Shown here piece by piece: positions 1 to 7,511 of a stretch of 64,000 nt of DNA; the first letter of the stretch is position 1; each line of letters begins with the position of its first letter. This DNA comes from an uncultured Pedosphaera sp. (GTDB taxonomy: Bacteria; Verrucomicrobiota; Verrucomicrobiia; Limisphaerales; Pedosphaeraceae), in the NCBI GenBank assembly GCA_903918755.1, contig CAIXFN010000034.1:1-64000 (forward strand), read 5' to 3'. Under the pieces are notes generated by a model that worked only from the letters and a program-made list of their open reading frames with translations, searched no databases and was not told the origin of the DNA. Made by a program: the position numbers and the translations under genes.

Positions 1-35
1 ACGCTCAAGCTTCCGCAAGGCCCGCAGGACTGGAA

Positions 36-93
36 GTGTTCGCCTTTGCTCGCACAGCAGTCCGGGTTTGATCGCACGGTGTTCGCCTTTGCT
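36..93. repeat. 15-bp direct repeat at the broken kinase start
   Basis: The 15-mer GTGTTCGCCTTTGCT occurs at 36-50 and again at 79-93, a 43-bp period, with CGCAC nearby in both copies. The second copy runs straight into the first codon of the truncated kinase, so it marks the break point. It could be a short tandem duplication, a recombination scar or an assembly artefact at the sequence edge. Confidence 0.6.
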
Positions 94-845
94 TGCCGCG
101 CGACATGGTCACCGGGGGCCGGCTGATTTTGAGCGCCGAGAACATGCACTTGGACGAGACTTACGCCGGCATGCATCCGGGAGCCCTGCCGGGTAGTTAT
201 GTGGTGCTCCGCGTGGCCGACAGCGGGATCGGGATCCCGCCGGGGATTCGCGAGCAGATGTTTGAACCCTTCTTTACCACGAAGGAACCCGGGAAAGGCA
301 CGGGGCTGGGACTTTCCACCACCCTGGCGATTGTGAAGAGTCACGGCGGCTTCATCCAATTGGAGAGCACGGTGGGCCTGGGCACAAAACTCAGCCTCTT
401 TCTTCCCGCATCCCCCGTCGGGAAGGCCGGGCCGGAAGCGGAACTGGAGGCCGAAAATCTGCCCCGTGGCAACGGGGAACTGATCCTGGTGGTGGACGAC
501 GAGGAGTCCATTTGCCGGATTCTGCAGAGCACCCTGGAAAAATTTGGATACCATGTGCTCCTGGCGGCAAACGGGGCCGAGGCCGTGGCGCTGTACGCGC
601 AAAATGGCGCGCGGATCGCCGCCGTCATTACCGATATGGCCATGCCGGTCATGGACGGCCCGGCGACCATTGTCGCCCTCAAAGCGATGGATCCGACGGT
701 GCGGATCATCGGCTCCAGCGGCCTTTCCTCCAACGTCGGCGTGGAGCGCGGGCTGGGGACCGCGGTGCTCCGGTTCGTCTCCAAACCCTATACGGCCGAG
801 ACCCTGCTGGGAGCGTTGCACCAAGTCTTGGCCGAACCCGCTTGA
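93..845 (+). CDS. 5'-truncated hybrid histidine kinase (ATPase + receiver domains)
   Basis: The 250 residues visible carry a histidine kinase ATPase lobe followed by a receiver domain. The ATPase G1 box DSGIGIP is at 43-49, then [18 protein letters not shown]. The receiver has acidic VVDDEES, phospho-acceptor Asp181 in TDMAMP and the conserved Lys in SKPY. The usual NARDAM helix just before the ATPase box survives only as PRDM. An in-frame stop lies at 69-71, so the PAS and HisKA domains and the phospho-accepting His are absent. The TTG start at 93 is formal. Without HisKA it cannot autophosphorylate by itself, so this is probably a remnant, or a gene interrupted at the contig edge. Confidence 0.75.
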   Translation: MPRDMVTGGRLILSAENMHLDETYAGMHPGALPGSYVVLRVADSGIGIPPGIREQMFEPFFTTKEPGKGTGLGLSTTLAIVKSHGGFIQLESTVGLGTKLSLFLPASPVGKAGPEAELEAENLPRGNGELILVVDDEESICRILQSTLEKFGYHVLLAANGAEAVALYAQNGARIAAVITDMAMPVMDGPATIVALKAMDPTVRIIGSSGLSSNVGVERGLGTAVLRFVSKPYTAETLLGALHQVLAEPA

Positions 846-882
846 CGGAAAGAGAGGGGCGACGGACGCTGGCCCCTCGCCC

Positions 883-2031
883 ATGAACGGAAATCGCGTG
901 CCACCCGGAAAAAGGAATTGGCTTTGGCCCCGACTGGCTGCGCCTCTCATTCTCCTCCTGCGGCTGGGGGCGGCGGCGGAACCGCCGGCCGAGAAATTGC
1001 CCGGCCCGAGCCCGATTTTGCAATCCGTCACCTGGCATTGGGAAACCCTGCAGACTGCGGCACCCGGCAGCGACTTATGGCCCATCACCTGGGGCGCGGA
1101 TGATCACCTCTACACGGCCTGGGGTGATGGCGGCGGTTTCGGCGGAACGGATTCCCAGGGACGCGTGAGTCTGGGTTTTGCCCGGGTGGAAGGTGGACCG
1201 ATCGGGTTCCGCGGCGTGAATATCAACGGCGGCCAGGACGCCGAACATCCCAGCTCCTTTCCGGGCAAGGGCAAAGTATCCGGATTGCTTTCCCTGGGGG
1301 GCCGGCTCTACGCCAATCTCAACCTACAGGACGGCACCTGGCCGGATGTCCATCATCAATTGGCGTGGTCCACCAATCAGGGAGCGACGTGGCAGCGCGC
1401 GGAATGGCGATTCGACAAGGGTCCGGGCGCATTTCAACCCGCCAAGTTTCTCAATTTTGGACGGGATTACACCGGCGTGCCGGACCACCTGGCCGGTTAC
1501 GTTTACCTGGCTGGCTTCCGTCAGCCAGCCACGCGGGCGGAGGTGAAAGGCTGTTTGCTGGCCCGCGTTCCGGTTGCCCGCCTGCTGGATCGCGCCGCTT
1601 ATGAGTTCTTCCGGGGCTGCGATTCCGCAGGCCGGCCGCAATGGGACCCGGCCGGCGAACTCGCCCAGCCCATTCTGTCGGATCCCCGCGGCCTCACTTC
1701 CTGTTCCGTGGTTTATTCCCCCGCGCTCCGCCGGTATCTGGCCACCGGCTTTCACACGGGGCCCGGCCAGTTGGGCATTTACGACGCCCCCGAGCCCTGG
1801 GGACCCTGGACCATCGTGGCGGAGTATGAGGATTGGGGGGGCATGGGCACCGCGGGGGAAGGGCTTAGTTGCGAATTTCCCGCCAAGTGGATGAGCGCGG
1901 ACGGTCGCGAAGCCTGGAGCATTTTCAGCGTCTATGGCGATGGGGGGCACCTTGGCATTGGCGCCCATGACCGTTTCAATCTGGTCCGGGTGACGTTTAA
2001 CCGGAAACCCGCGGCCGGTAAACCCAACTGA
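883..2031 (+). CDS. secreted DUF4185-type beta-propeller protein
   Basis: This is a 382-residue protein with a positively charged N-terminus and a hydrophobic signal-like segment at about 15-30 (LAAPLILLLRLGAAA). The mature part resembles DUF4185 proteins, a five-bladed propeller fold related to GH43/sialidase enzymes. Diagnostic stretches are TWGADDHLYTAWGDGGGFGG near the start, LAWSTNQGATW, and GPWTIV near the end. The ATG at 883 was chosen because the signal segment follows directly and the frame upstream only overlaps the kinase. The following glycoside-hydrolase-like gene lies close on the same strand, suggesting joint polysaccharide degradation. The substrate cannot be named. Confidence 0.75.
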   Translation: MNGNRVPPGKRNWLWPRLAAPLILLLRLGAAAEPPAEKLPGPSPILQSVTWHWETLQTAAPGSDLWPITWGADDHLYTAWGDGGGFGGTDSQGRVSLGFARVEGGPIGFRGVNINGGQDAEHPSSFPGKGKVSGLLSLGGRLYANLNLQDGTWPDVHHQLAWSTNQGATWQRAEWRFDKGPGAFQPAKFLNFGRDYTGVPDHLAGYVYLAGFRQPATRAEVKGCLLARVPVARLLDRAAYEFFRGCDSAGRPQWDPAGELAQPILSDPRGLTSCSVVYSPALRRYLATGFHTGPGQLGIYDAPEPWGPWTIVAEYEDWGGMGTAGEGLSCEFPAKWMSADGREAWSIFSVYGDGGHLGIGAHDRFNLVRVTFNRKPAAGKPN

Positions 2032-2128
2032 TCTTCTGACCGATTTCCCTCCAGCACTGCCGGCCAACTCCGCCAGCGTCCCGGCCTCCCGCAAGAAAAG
2101 GGGCTGCCTCCGGGGCTGCGGATGCCTG

Positions 2129-3580
2129 GTGGCCCTGGTAATTCTGGCCGGGTTCGCAGTGATTGGAGCGATCTGGCTGTTCCTCAGCCGGGTGCCCAAA
2201 AGTTATCCCGCCGCCGTGCACCCGCTCGCCCCCGTTTGGGCGGGGACTCCCCGCACCAATTACCCCGCCGGATTTGATTCGCCCTATCTGGGCCACACCG
2301 GCAGTTGGGATGGCCGGGGCGGCGGAATGTTCGGTTCGTCCAAAATAAACGATTTGGATGCCGAATCCCGCATGGGATTGCGGTGGACCTTCATGGCGGT
2401 GTATTGGCGGGAGTTGGAACCGGACGGACCGGTGGATCTCACACTCGGCGTCCCTCCCGCGTGGCAGGAATTGGATGCCTTTGTCGGGGAAGCCCGGAAG
2501 CGGGATTTGAACATTCTGCTGCAAGCCCCGGTCATGGGCGGCAATGCCGGTGGACCGCCCGCCTGGGCCGGCCGCAAGACGCCCCGGCGGTCGGCCCCGG
2601 CGGACCTGGGCGCGGCGGCGGCCTTTGCCGGCAGGTTGGCCGCCCGCTACGCCCCGGGTGGAACGCTGGCGCAGCGGGAGGGTTGGGGAAGTTCCTACGG
2701 CGTGCGCGCCTGGGAAATCGACAACGAACCGGACAGCTACCGCACCCACTGGGAAGACCAGGCCGCCGACTATGCCATGTTCGTGCAGCAAGTTTCCGGC
2801 AGCATCAAGCACGCTGATCCCCTCGCCCTGATCCTGGCGCCGGGAATTCCCGTTTCCCGAAGTTCCCTCGTCTGGATCAACCAAGCCCTCGCGGCGGGGT
2901 CCGGTGCAAGTTCGACCGGCGGTTTGCGCCCCGCCATGGATGTGGTGAGTTTCCATATCTACGAAGGATTGGATTCCGCTTTCCAAGGAAAGGATCGGGA
3001 CATCGAACTGGCGATTGATGAATTGCAGGCCGTGTTCACTGCGAGCGCCGGGGGCGAGGCCACCGGGCGACTGCCACCACCCCGCGAATACTGGCACACG
3101 GAGGGCAATTTTGATTTTCTCGGGATTCTCTCCGCCTCGCGCCGGGCGGCCTGGCGGATGCAATTCATGACCCGCGCCTTCGCCGCCGGGGTGTCCAAAG
3201 TTTGTGTCATGGATGCCTCGCCGCCGGAACAAATCGCGGTGCGGACTTACGTAACCGCGCTGCCCAATCCCTTTCCGATGCGGCGGATGAGCAATCAAGT
3301 GGAAGTTCTGAGCGGCCGGGCAACGGCATTCTATCACACGGACACATCCGATCCCAATGCCGGCGGTGTCTGGATCCTTTGGGCTGAAGCAGGCACGGGT
3401 GAAGCCCGCGTAAACCTGCCTTTGGTAAACTCTTCCGTGATGATCCAACGGGTGGATGGGACCATCCAAACGCTGGTGCCCAACCAAAAGCACCTGGCGA
3501 TTACGCTGCCGGGCGACGCCAAAATGGCTCCCCCGGTCCTGCTTATCGACCGCGCCGGCGGCCCGGTTCCTGCGCCCTAG
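2129..3580 (+). CDS. membrane-anchored clan GH-A-like glycoside hydrolase
   Basis: The product is 483 residues if started at GTG 2129. It has an N-terminal hydrophobic anchor (ALVILAGFAVIGAIWLFL) and a catalytic domain resembling GH39/GH5-type TIM barrels. WEIDNEPD is the expected acid/base motif (Asn-Glu-Pro), and YWHTEGN, about 130 residues later, fits the nucleophile Glu. The frame stays open upstream to about 1994 and would encode a basic, Cys-rich stretch (RKKRGCLRGCGC) typical of the cytoplasmic side of an anchor. No ATG, GTG or TTG was found there, so the true start is uncertain. The stop overlaps the convergent gene's stop. Confidence 0.7.
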   Translation: MALVILAGFAVIGAIWLFLSRVPKSYPAAVHPLAPVWAGTPRTNYPAGFDSPYLGHTGSWDGRGGGMFGSSKINDLDAESRMGLRWTFMAVYWRELEPDGPVDLTLGVPPAWQELDAFVGEARKRDLNILLQAPVMGGNAGGPPAWAGRKTPRRSAPADLGAAAAFAGRLAARYAPGGTLAQREGWGSSYGVRAWEIDNEPDSYRTHWEDQAADYAMFVQQVSGSIKHADPLALILAPGIPVSRSSLVWINQALAAGSGASSTGGLRPAMDVVSFHIYEGLDSAFQGKDRDIELAIDELQAVFTASAGGEATGRLPPPREYWHTEGNFDFLGILSASRRAAWRMQFMTRAFAAGVSKVCVMDASPPEQIAVRTYVTALPNPFPMRRMSNQVEVLSGRATAFYHTDTSDPNAGGVWILWAEAGTGEARVNLPLVNSSVMIQRVDGTIQTLVPNQKHLAITLPGDAKMAPPVLLIDRAGGPVPAP

Positions 3581-4656
3581 GTTAGTTGCGCGGCGCTCAC
3601 GGAATACACCGGGGGCAAATTATCGGCCAGGACGCGCCAGGAATCGCCTTCGTCGCTTGAATAAAAGACTTTGCCCGTGTTGGTGCCGAAATAAACTCCC
3701 AGGGGATCACATTGATCCACGGTCATTCCCTCGCGGTAAATACCCATGAACGCATTGCTCTGGGGCAGCCCCGCCTCCAGCCCGGTCCAGGTTTTACCAC
3801 CATCCCGGCTGCGAAACACCCGCAACCGGTTATCCGGCGGGCAGCGGAACTCCCCACCCTTGAGCGGGATAACAAAAATCGTTTCCGGCTGGCGGGGATG
3901 AATCGCCAGGGGGAAACCAAAGTCCGACGGCAATCCGGCGGTGATTTCCTCCCACGTTTCCCCGGCATTGGCACTGCGATATACCCCGCAATGATTCTGC
4001 TGGAAGAGGAGCGACTGCCCGGCATCGGCCATCAACACTTTATGCACGCATTGGCCGTATTCGGGGTATTTGTCCGGCATGAATTCCGCCCGGGTGCCGC
4101 GATTTGCAGTGTGCCAGGTGTTCCCGCCGTCGTCCGTCCGGAAGACTCCTACCGCGGAGATCCCCACGAACATCCGTTGCGCATGGAGGGGATCAACGAC
4201 GATGGAATGCAGGCACAAACCACCGGCACCGGGGTGCCAGCGAGGGCGACTGGGGTGCGCGGTGAGAGAGGTGATCTCTGACCAGGTCTGGCCGCCATCA
4301 TCGCTGCGGAACAAGGCGGCGGGCGCCACGCCGGCGTAGAGCACCTCGGGCGTTTCGACCAGGCCTGGCTCGATGTGCCACACGCGGTCCAGTTTCAACC
4401 CGGACTCGGCGGTAAAAGATGGACTCTGCTTCGCCATTTGCCAGGTGGCTCCCAGATCCGCCGACCAGGCGATTTCCGAGCCAAACCACGCATCATTGGC
4501 GGTGGCGTACAGGCGCCCCGTGCGACTGTCGTAAATGGCATGGTTGATTTCCCGACCAGGCTGGAACGGCCCGCGCATCGACCATTCGCGACGGTCGCTG
4601 CTGGTGAAGAGAAAAACACCTTTTTTGGTCCCAACGGTCAGGATCGTGGTCTTCAT
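3577..4656 (-). CDS. BNR-repeat (sialidase/VPS10-like) beta-propeller protein
   Basis: This 359-residue protein is built from Asp-box (BNR) repeats: RSDDGGQTW, RTDDGGNTW, RSANAGETW, RSRDGGKTW and SSDEGDSW. They are spaced as in sialidase-like and sortilin-like propellers. No signal peptide is evident at the chosen ATG (MKTTILTVGTKKGVFLF). That N-terminus is itself the first propeller strand and matches related bacterial 'exo-alpha-sialidase' entries that are not known to cleave sialic acid. The catalytic Arg triad and Tyr/Glu of true sialidases could not be assigned, so a recognition or unknown role is likelier. A TSUP exporter gene lies 10 bp upstream on the same strand. Confidence 0.75.
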   Translation of the reverse strand: MKTTILTVGTKKGVFLFTSSDRREWSMRGPFQPGREINHAIYDSRTGRLYATANDAWFGSEIAWSADLGATWQMAKQSPSFTAESGLKLDRVWHIEPGLVETPEVLYAGVAPAALFRSDDGGQTWSEITSLTAHPSRPRWHPGAGGLCLHSIVVDPLHAQRMFVGISAVGVFRTDDGGNTWHTANRGTRAEFMPDKYPEYGQCVHKVLMADAGQSLLFQQNHCGVYRSANAGETWEEITAGLPSDFGFPLAIHPRQPETIFVIPLKGGEFRCPPDNRLRVFRSRDGGKTWTGLEAGLPQSNAFMGIYREGMTVDQCDPLGVYFGTNTGKVFYSSDEGDSWRVLADNLPPVYSVSAAQLT

Positions 4657-4666
4657 CCGACACGAA

Positions 4667-5449
4667 TTAGCCATTTTTTGCGCTGTCGTAAAGCAATTTA
4701 ATCGTGACCGCCAGGACCATGGTGATAAACACGGGCCGGATGAAACGGGTGCCGCGGGAGACCACCATTCCGGAGCCAAATTTGGCGCCAATCAACTGCC
4801 CCAATCCCATGGTCAACCCGGCGGTGTAAACCACTTGCCCCGCGGCCAGGAAAACCGCCAACGAAGTCACATTACTCGTGAAATTCATCACCTTGGTGTA
4901 CCCGGTGGCCCGGGTCAGATTGAATCCCAGCCCCAGCATGAACGCCATGGTCCAGAAACTGCCCGTGCCCGGCCCAAGGAAGCCGTCATAGAAACCCAGG
5001 ACCAAACCAGCCAACGCGTAAAATGTAGTCCGGGGCAACCGGGGATGGATATCCTCCGCGCCGAGTTTCGGCCGGAAAATCACGTACGCCAGCACGGCCA
5101 GCAGCAGGATGGGAATAAGTTGCTTGAGGTGGCGGGTGTCGATGAATTGAACGCAGATCGTCCCCCCCACGGCGCCGAGGAGGGTGAACAAAACCCCCAA
5201 TTTACAGTCACCCAGGGAAACCACGTCGGACTTCCGATAATGCCATGCCGCGCTGCCGGAGCCGAACGTGGCCTGGAGTTTGTTGACCCCCAGCGCGACG
5301 CGAGGCGGCATTCCCAGGCTCAGCACCACCGGCAGGGTGATCAATCCGCCCCCGCCGGCAATGGAATCCACGAAACCGGCCACCAAGCCCGTGGCGAACA
5401 GGGCCGGAAAGGCCCAAAATGGAAGTGCGGGAATGGTGGCGGCCGTCAT
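4667..5449 (-). CDS. TSUP family (TauE/SafE-like) membrane permease
   Basis: This 260-residue polytopic protein has about eight hydrophobic helices arranged as two similar halves. It carries the TSUP signatures GFVDSIAGGGGLITLP in helix 1 and GFYDGFLGPGTGSFW at the start of the second half. The family exports sulfite, sulfoacetate or related organosulfur anions, but this member's substrate is unknown. An in-frame start at 5515 would overlap the preceding gene's 3' end, whereas the ATG at 5449 leaves a 34-bp gap and begins just before the first helix, so it was preferred. Confidence 0.88.
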   Translation of the reverse strand: MTAATIPALPFWAFPALFATGLVAGFVDSIAGGGGLITLPVVLSLGMPPRVALGVNKLQATFGSGSAAWHYRKSDVVSLGDCKLGVLFTLLGAVGGTICVQFIDTRHLKQLIPILLLAVLAYVIFRPKLGAEDIHPRLPRTTFYALAGLVLGFYDGFLGPGTGSFWTMAFMLGLGFNLTRATGYTKVMNFTSNVTSLAVFLAAGQVVYTAGLTMGLGQLIGAKFGSGMVVSRGTRFIRPVFITMVLAVTIKLLYDSAKNG

Positions 5450-5483
5450 GCGCCCAAGAGGGAACCGGCCCCGCCCGGGACGG

Positions 5484-6296
5484 TCAAGGAGTTTCCGCCG
5501 CGCTCCCGGTGTCAAACTCCAGCCAGGTCTTGGAACCGGTTTCGCGGTTGGTGATTTCCAGATTCTTCACCACCCAACGGCCGTTGATCTTGCTGACTTT
5601 GCCCAGGGAGAATTCCTTGAACATCTTCTTGTCCCCCGCCCGGTAAGCTTCCGCCAGGATTGGCTGCCCGCTCTCCTTCTCAACGTAGGTCACCACGCGG
5701 GCCAGGTGGCCGGCCGAGGCCGTCGGATTGACGCTCTCCAAGACATAGCAGGGCTGGCCGCGACGCATTTCGCCTTTTCGCCGGGTCTGCCCGGGCCAGT
5801 GGTAAAATTCCATGCCCAATTCCGCCAGCCAGAAGTCGGAACCCGCCAGCGGCACTTCCGCCGCCGCACCGGTCAGGGTCTCCGGTTGGCCATTCGTGCC
5901 GGTCGGGGTGGCCGCGCGCGCGTAGAGGTATTGGTTGGGAGCGTTCGTGCTGTGCAATACGCTCAATTGCTCCGTACCCCGGAGTTCGGTGGCGGAGGTG
6001 GTGTAAACCACTCGCCACTCCCCCTCGCCGCGCACCACCTGGCACTTGACCGGCGTGCCCGTGGGTTGGCCACCCTTCGGCCGCACCTTTAAAGTTCCGC
6101 GCCATTCGGAGTTTTCCTCCGGCTGGAGATCGCGCAATTGCCGGGCCAAATCCCGACCCGCCTCCGGCCCTTCGGGATAAAGGGGAGGCAAAGTCTGCGC
6201 GGCGAGCGCCATCGCCGTCAGGAAAAACGCCAGCCACTGGCCCACGCGGGCAAATATTCCACCCCGCCAACCCGATAACCGCAACGCGTTCTTCAT
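5484..6296 (-). CDS. LolA-like outer-membrane lipoprotein-sorting homologue
   Basis: The product is 270 residues with a cleavable signal peptide (WLAFFLTAMALAAQT). The mature domain resembles the LolA/LolB-like lipoprotein-sorting superfamily as annotated in Verrucomicrobiota: a half-barrel that binds lipid chains. Supporting stretches are SDFWLAELGMEFYHWPGQ, RGQPCYVLESVNP, VVTYVEKESGQPILAEAY and the final NGRWVVKNLEITN. The ATG at 6296 places the signal peptide correctly; a longer in-frame option adds 32 residues with no signal. The TSUP gene follows on the same strand after 34 bp. Confidence 0.7.
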   Translation of the reverse strand: MKNALRLSGWRGGIFARVGQWLAFFLTAMALAAQTLPPLYPEGPEAGRDLARQLRDLQPEENSEWRGTLKVRPKGGQPTGTPVKCQVVRGEGEWRVVYTTSATELRGTEQLSVLHSTNAPNQYLYARAATPTGTNGQPETLTGAAAEVPLAGSDFWLAELGMEFYHWPGQTRRKGEMRRGQPCYVLESVNPTASAGHLARVVTYVEKESGQPILAEAYRAGDKKMFKEFSLGKVSKINGRWVVKNLEITNRETGSKTWLEFDTGSAAETP

Positions 6297-6403
6297 TTTG
6301 GCAACATCGCATCGCCAACCACCGCCTGTCAATTGCCGCCCCGGGGCAACCCCGGTGTTTTCAGTTGTGGAGGAACCGCCCCAGGGGCACATTCTTCCCC
6401 ACC

Positions 6404-7453
6404 ATGCCTGATAAGAAATCTTGCTTTCACAGCGGTTACACCGCCCTGATTTGCAGCCTCTGGCTGTTCTGCTGCCGCCCCGCCGCCGGGGCCGATGCCC
6501 GGGCGGATTTCCTCAAACTGATCGACCGGCCGCGGGTGGAACTCGCGGCGCGCGTGGAGGCCACCACGGTCACCAACGGTCTCGCGCAATCCCACTTCTC
6601 GTACGCCACCGAGGCGCTGCACCGGGTGCCCGGGTTGGTGGTGAAACGGGAAGGTCTGTCCGGCCGCCAGGCAGCGGTGATTTTCCTGCATGGCACCGGA
6701 GGGCGCAAAGAGGATGAGTTACCGCGGTTGCGCCGACTGGCCGAGCGGGGCTTTGTGGCCGTCGCGATTGATGGCCGGTATTTCGGGGAGCGCAATCCCG
6801 GCGGAACCGGTACGGCGACCTACGAGGCGGCCATCGTGCGGGCGGCGCATGGCAATGGCGAACATCCCCTCTATTACGACACGGTCTGGGACATCCTGCG
6901 ACTGGTGGATTACCTCCAAACCCGGCCGGATGTGGACAGCGCCCGGATCGGCATTGCGGGCATTTCCAAAGGCGGCATTGAAACGTATTTTGCGGCCGCG
7001 GTGGAACCCCGGTTCGCGGCGGCGGTGCCGTTTATCGGGGTGCAGGACTTTCACTGGGCGCTCGAACATAACGAATGGCGCGGGCGCGTGGCCACCATTC
7101 CGCATGCCTTTGCAGACCTCTGCCGGGAGGCCGGGGTGACGAACGCGGACTCGACCTTCGTGCAAACTTTCTATGACCGCATCGTCCCCGGCATCTACGG
7201 CGAGTTTGACGGTCCCGCGCTGTTGCCCCTGATCGCCCCGCGTCCGTTAATGGTGGTGAACGGCGATTCCGACGACCACACTCCCCTGCCCGGAGTGGAG
7301 AATTGCGCCCGCGCCGCCCGTAGCGCCTATCAAGCCGCCGGGGTACCGGAAAAATTCTCCCTGATCATCCAGGCCAACACCGGGCACCGGATCAATCGCA
7401 GTTCGGAAGACGCCATGCTGGATTGGTTTGCCAAATGGTTGGCGCCGAAATAG
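6404..7453 (+). CDS. secreted alpha/beta hydrolase (acetyl xylan esterase/dienelactone hydrolase-like)
   Basis: This 349-residue protein begins with a signal peptide (SGYTALICSLWLFCCRPAAG). It has the alpha/beta-hydrolase elements in order: oxyanion segment FLHGTGGRK, nucleophile elbow GISKGG with the catalytic Ser, acid region NGDSDDHTPLPG and catalytic His in NTGHRIN. The family includes acetyl xylan esterases, cutinase-like and prolyl-oligopeptidase-type enzymes, and the sequence does not separate them. The ATG at 6404 was chosen over one 13 codons upstream because it starts directly before the signal peptide. It converges on lon with only 58 bp between them. Confidence 0.85.
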   Translation: MPDKKSCFHSGYTALICSLWLFCCRPAAGADARADFLKLIDRPRVELAARVEATTVTNGLAQSHFSYATEALHRVPGLVVKREGLSGRQAAVIFLHGTGGRKEDELPRLRRLAERGFVAVAIDGRYFGERNPGGTGTATYEAAIVRAAHGNGEHPLYYDTVWDILRLVDYLQTRPDVDSARIGIAGISKGGIETYFAAAVEPRFAAAVPFIGVQDFHWALEHNEWRGRVATIPHAFADLCREAGVTNADSTFVQTFYDRIVPGIYGEFDGPALLPLIAPRPLMVVNGDSDDHTPLPGVENCARAARSAYQAAGVPEKFSLIIQANTGHRINRSSEDAMLDWFAKWLAPK

Positions 7454-7511
7454 GGGCCATGGGGCGGGAGCGGAACACCGGATGGCGGGACCAGCCGCCG
7501 GACCGGACAAA

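Noticed and set aside
1997-3493. A 498-codon open frame antisense to the glycoside-hydrolase-like gene
   Set aside because: Its translation is Gly/Arg/His-rich with no recognisable motif, whereas the opposite strand carries the NEP and TEG catalytic motifs.
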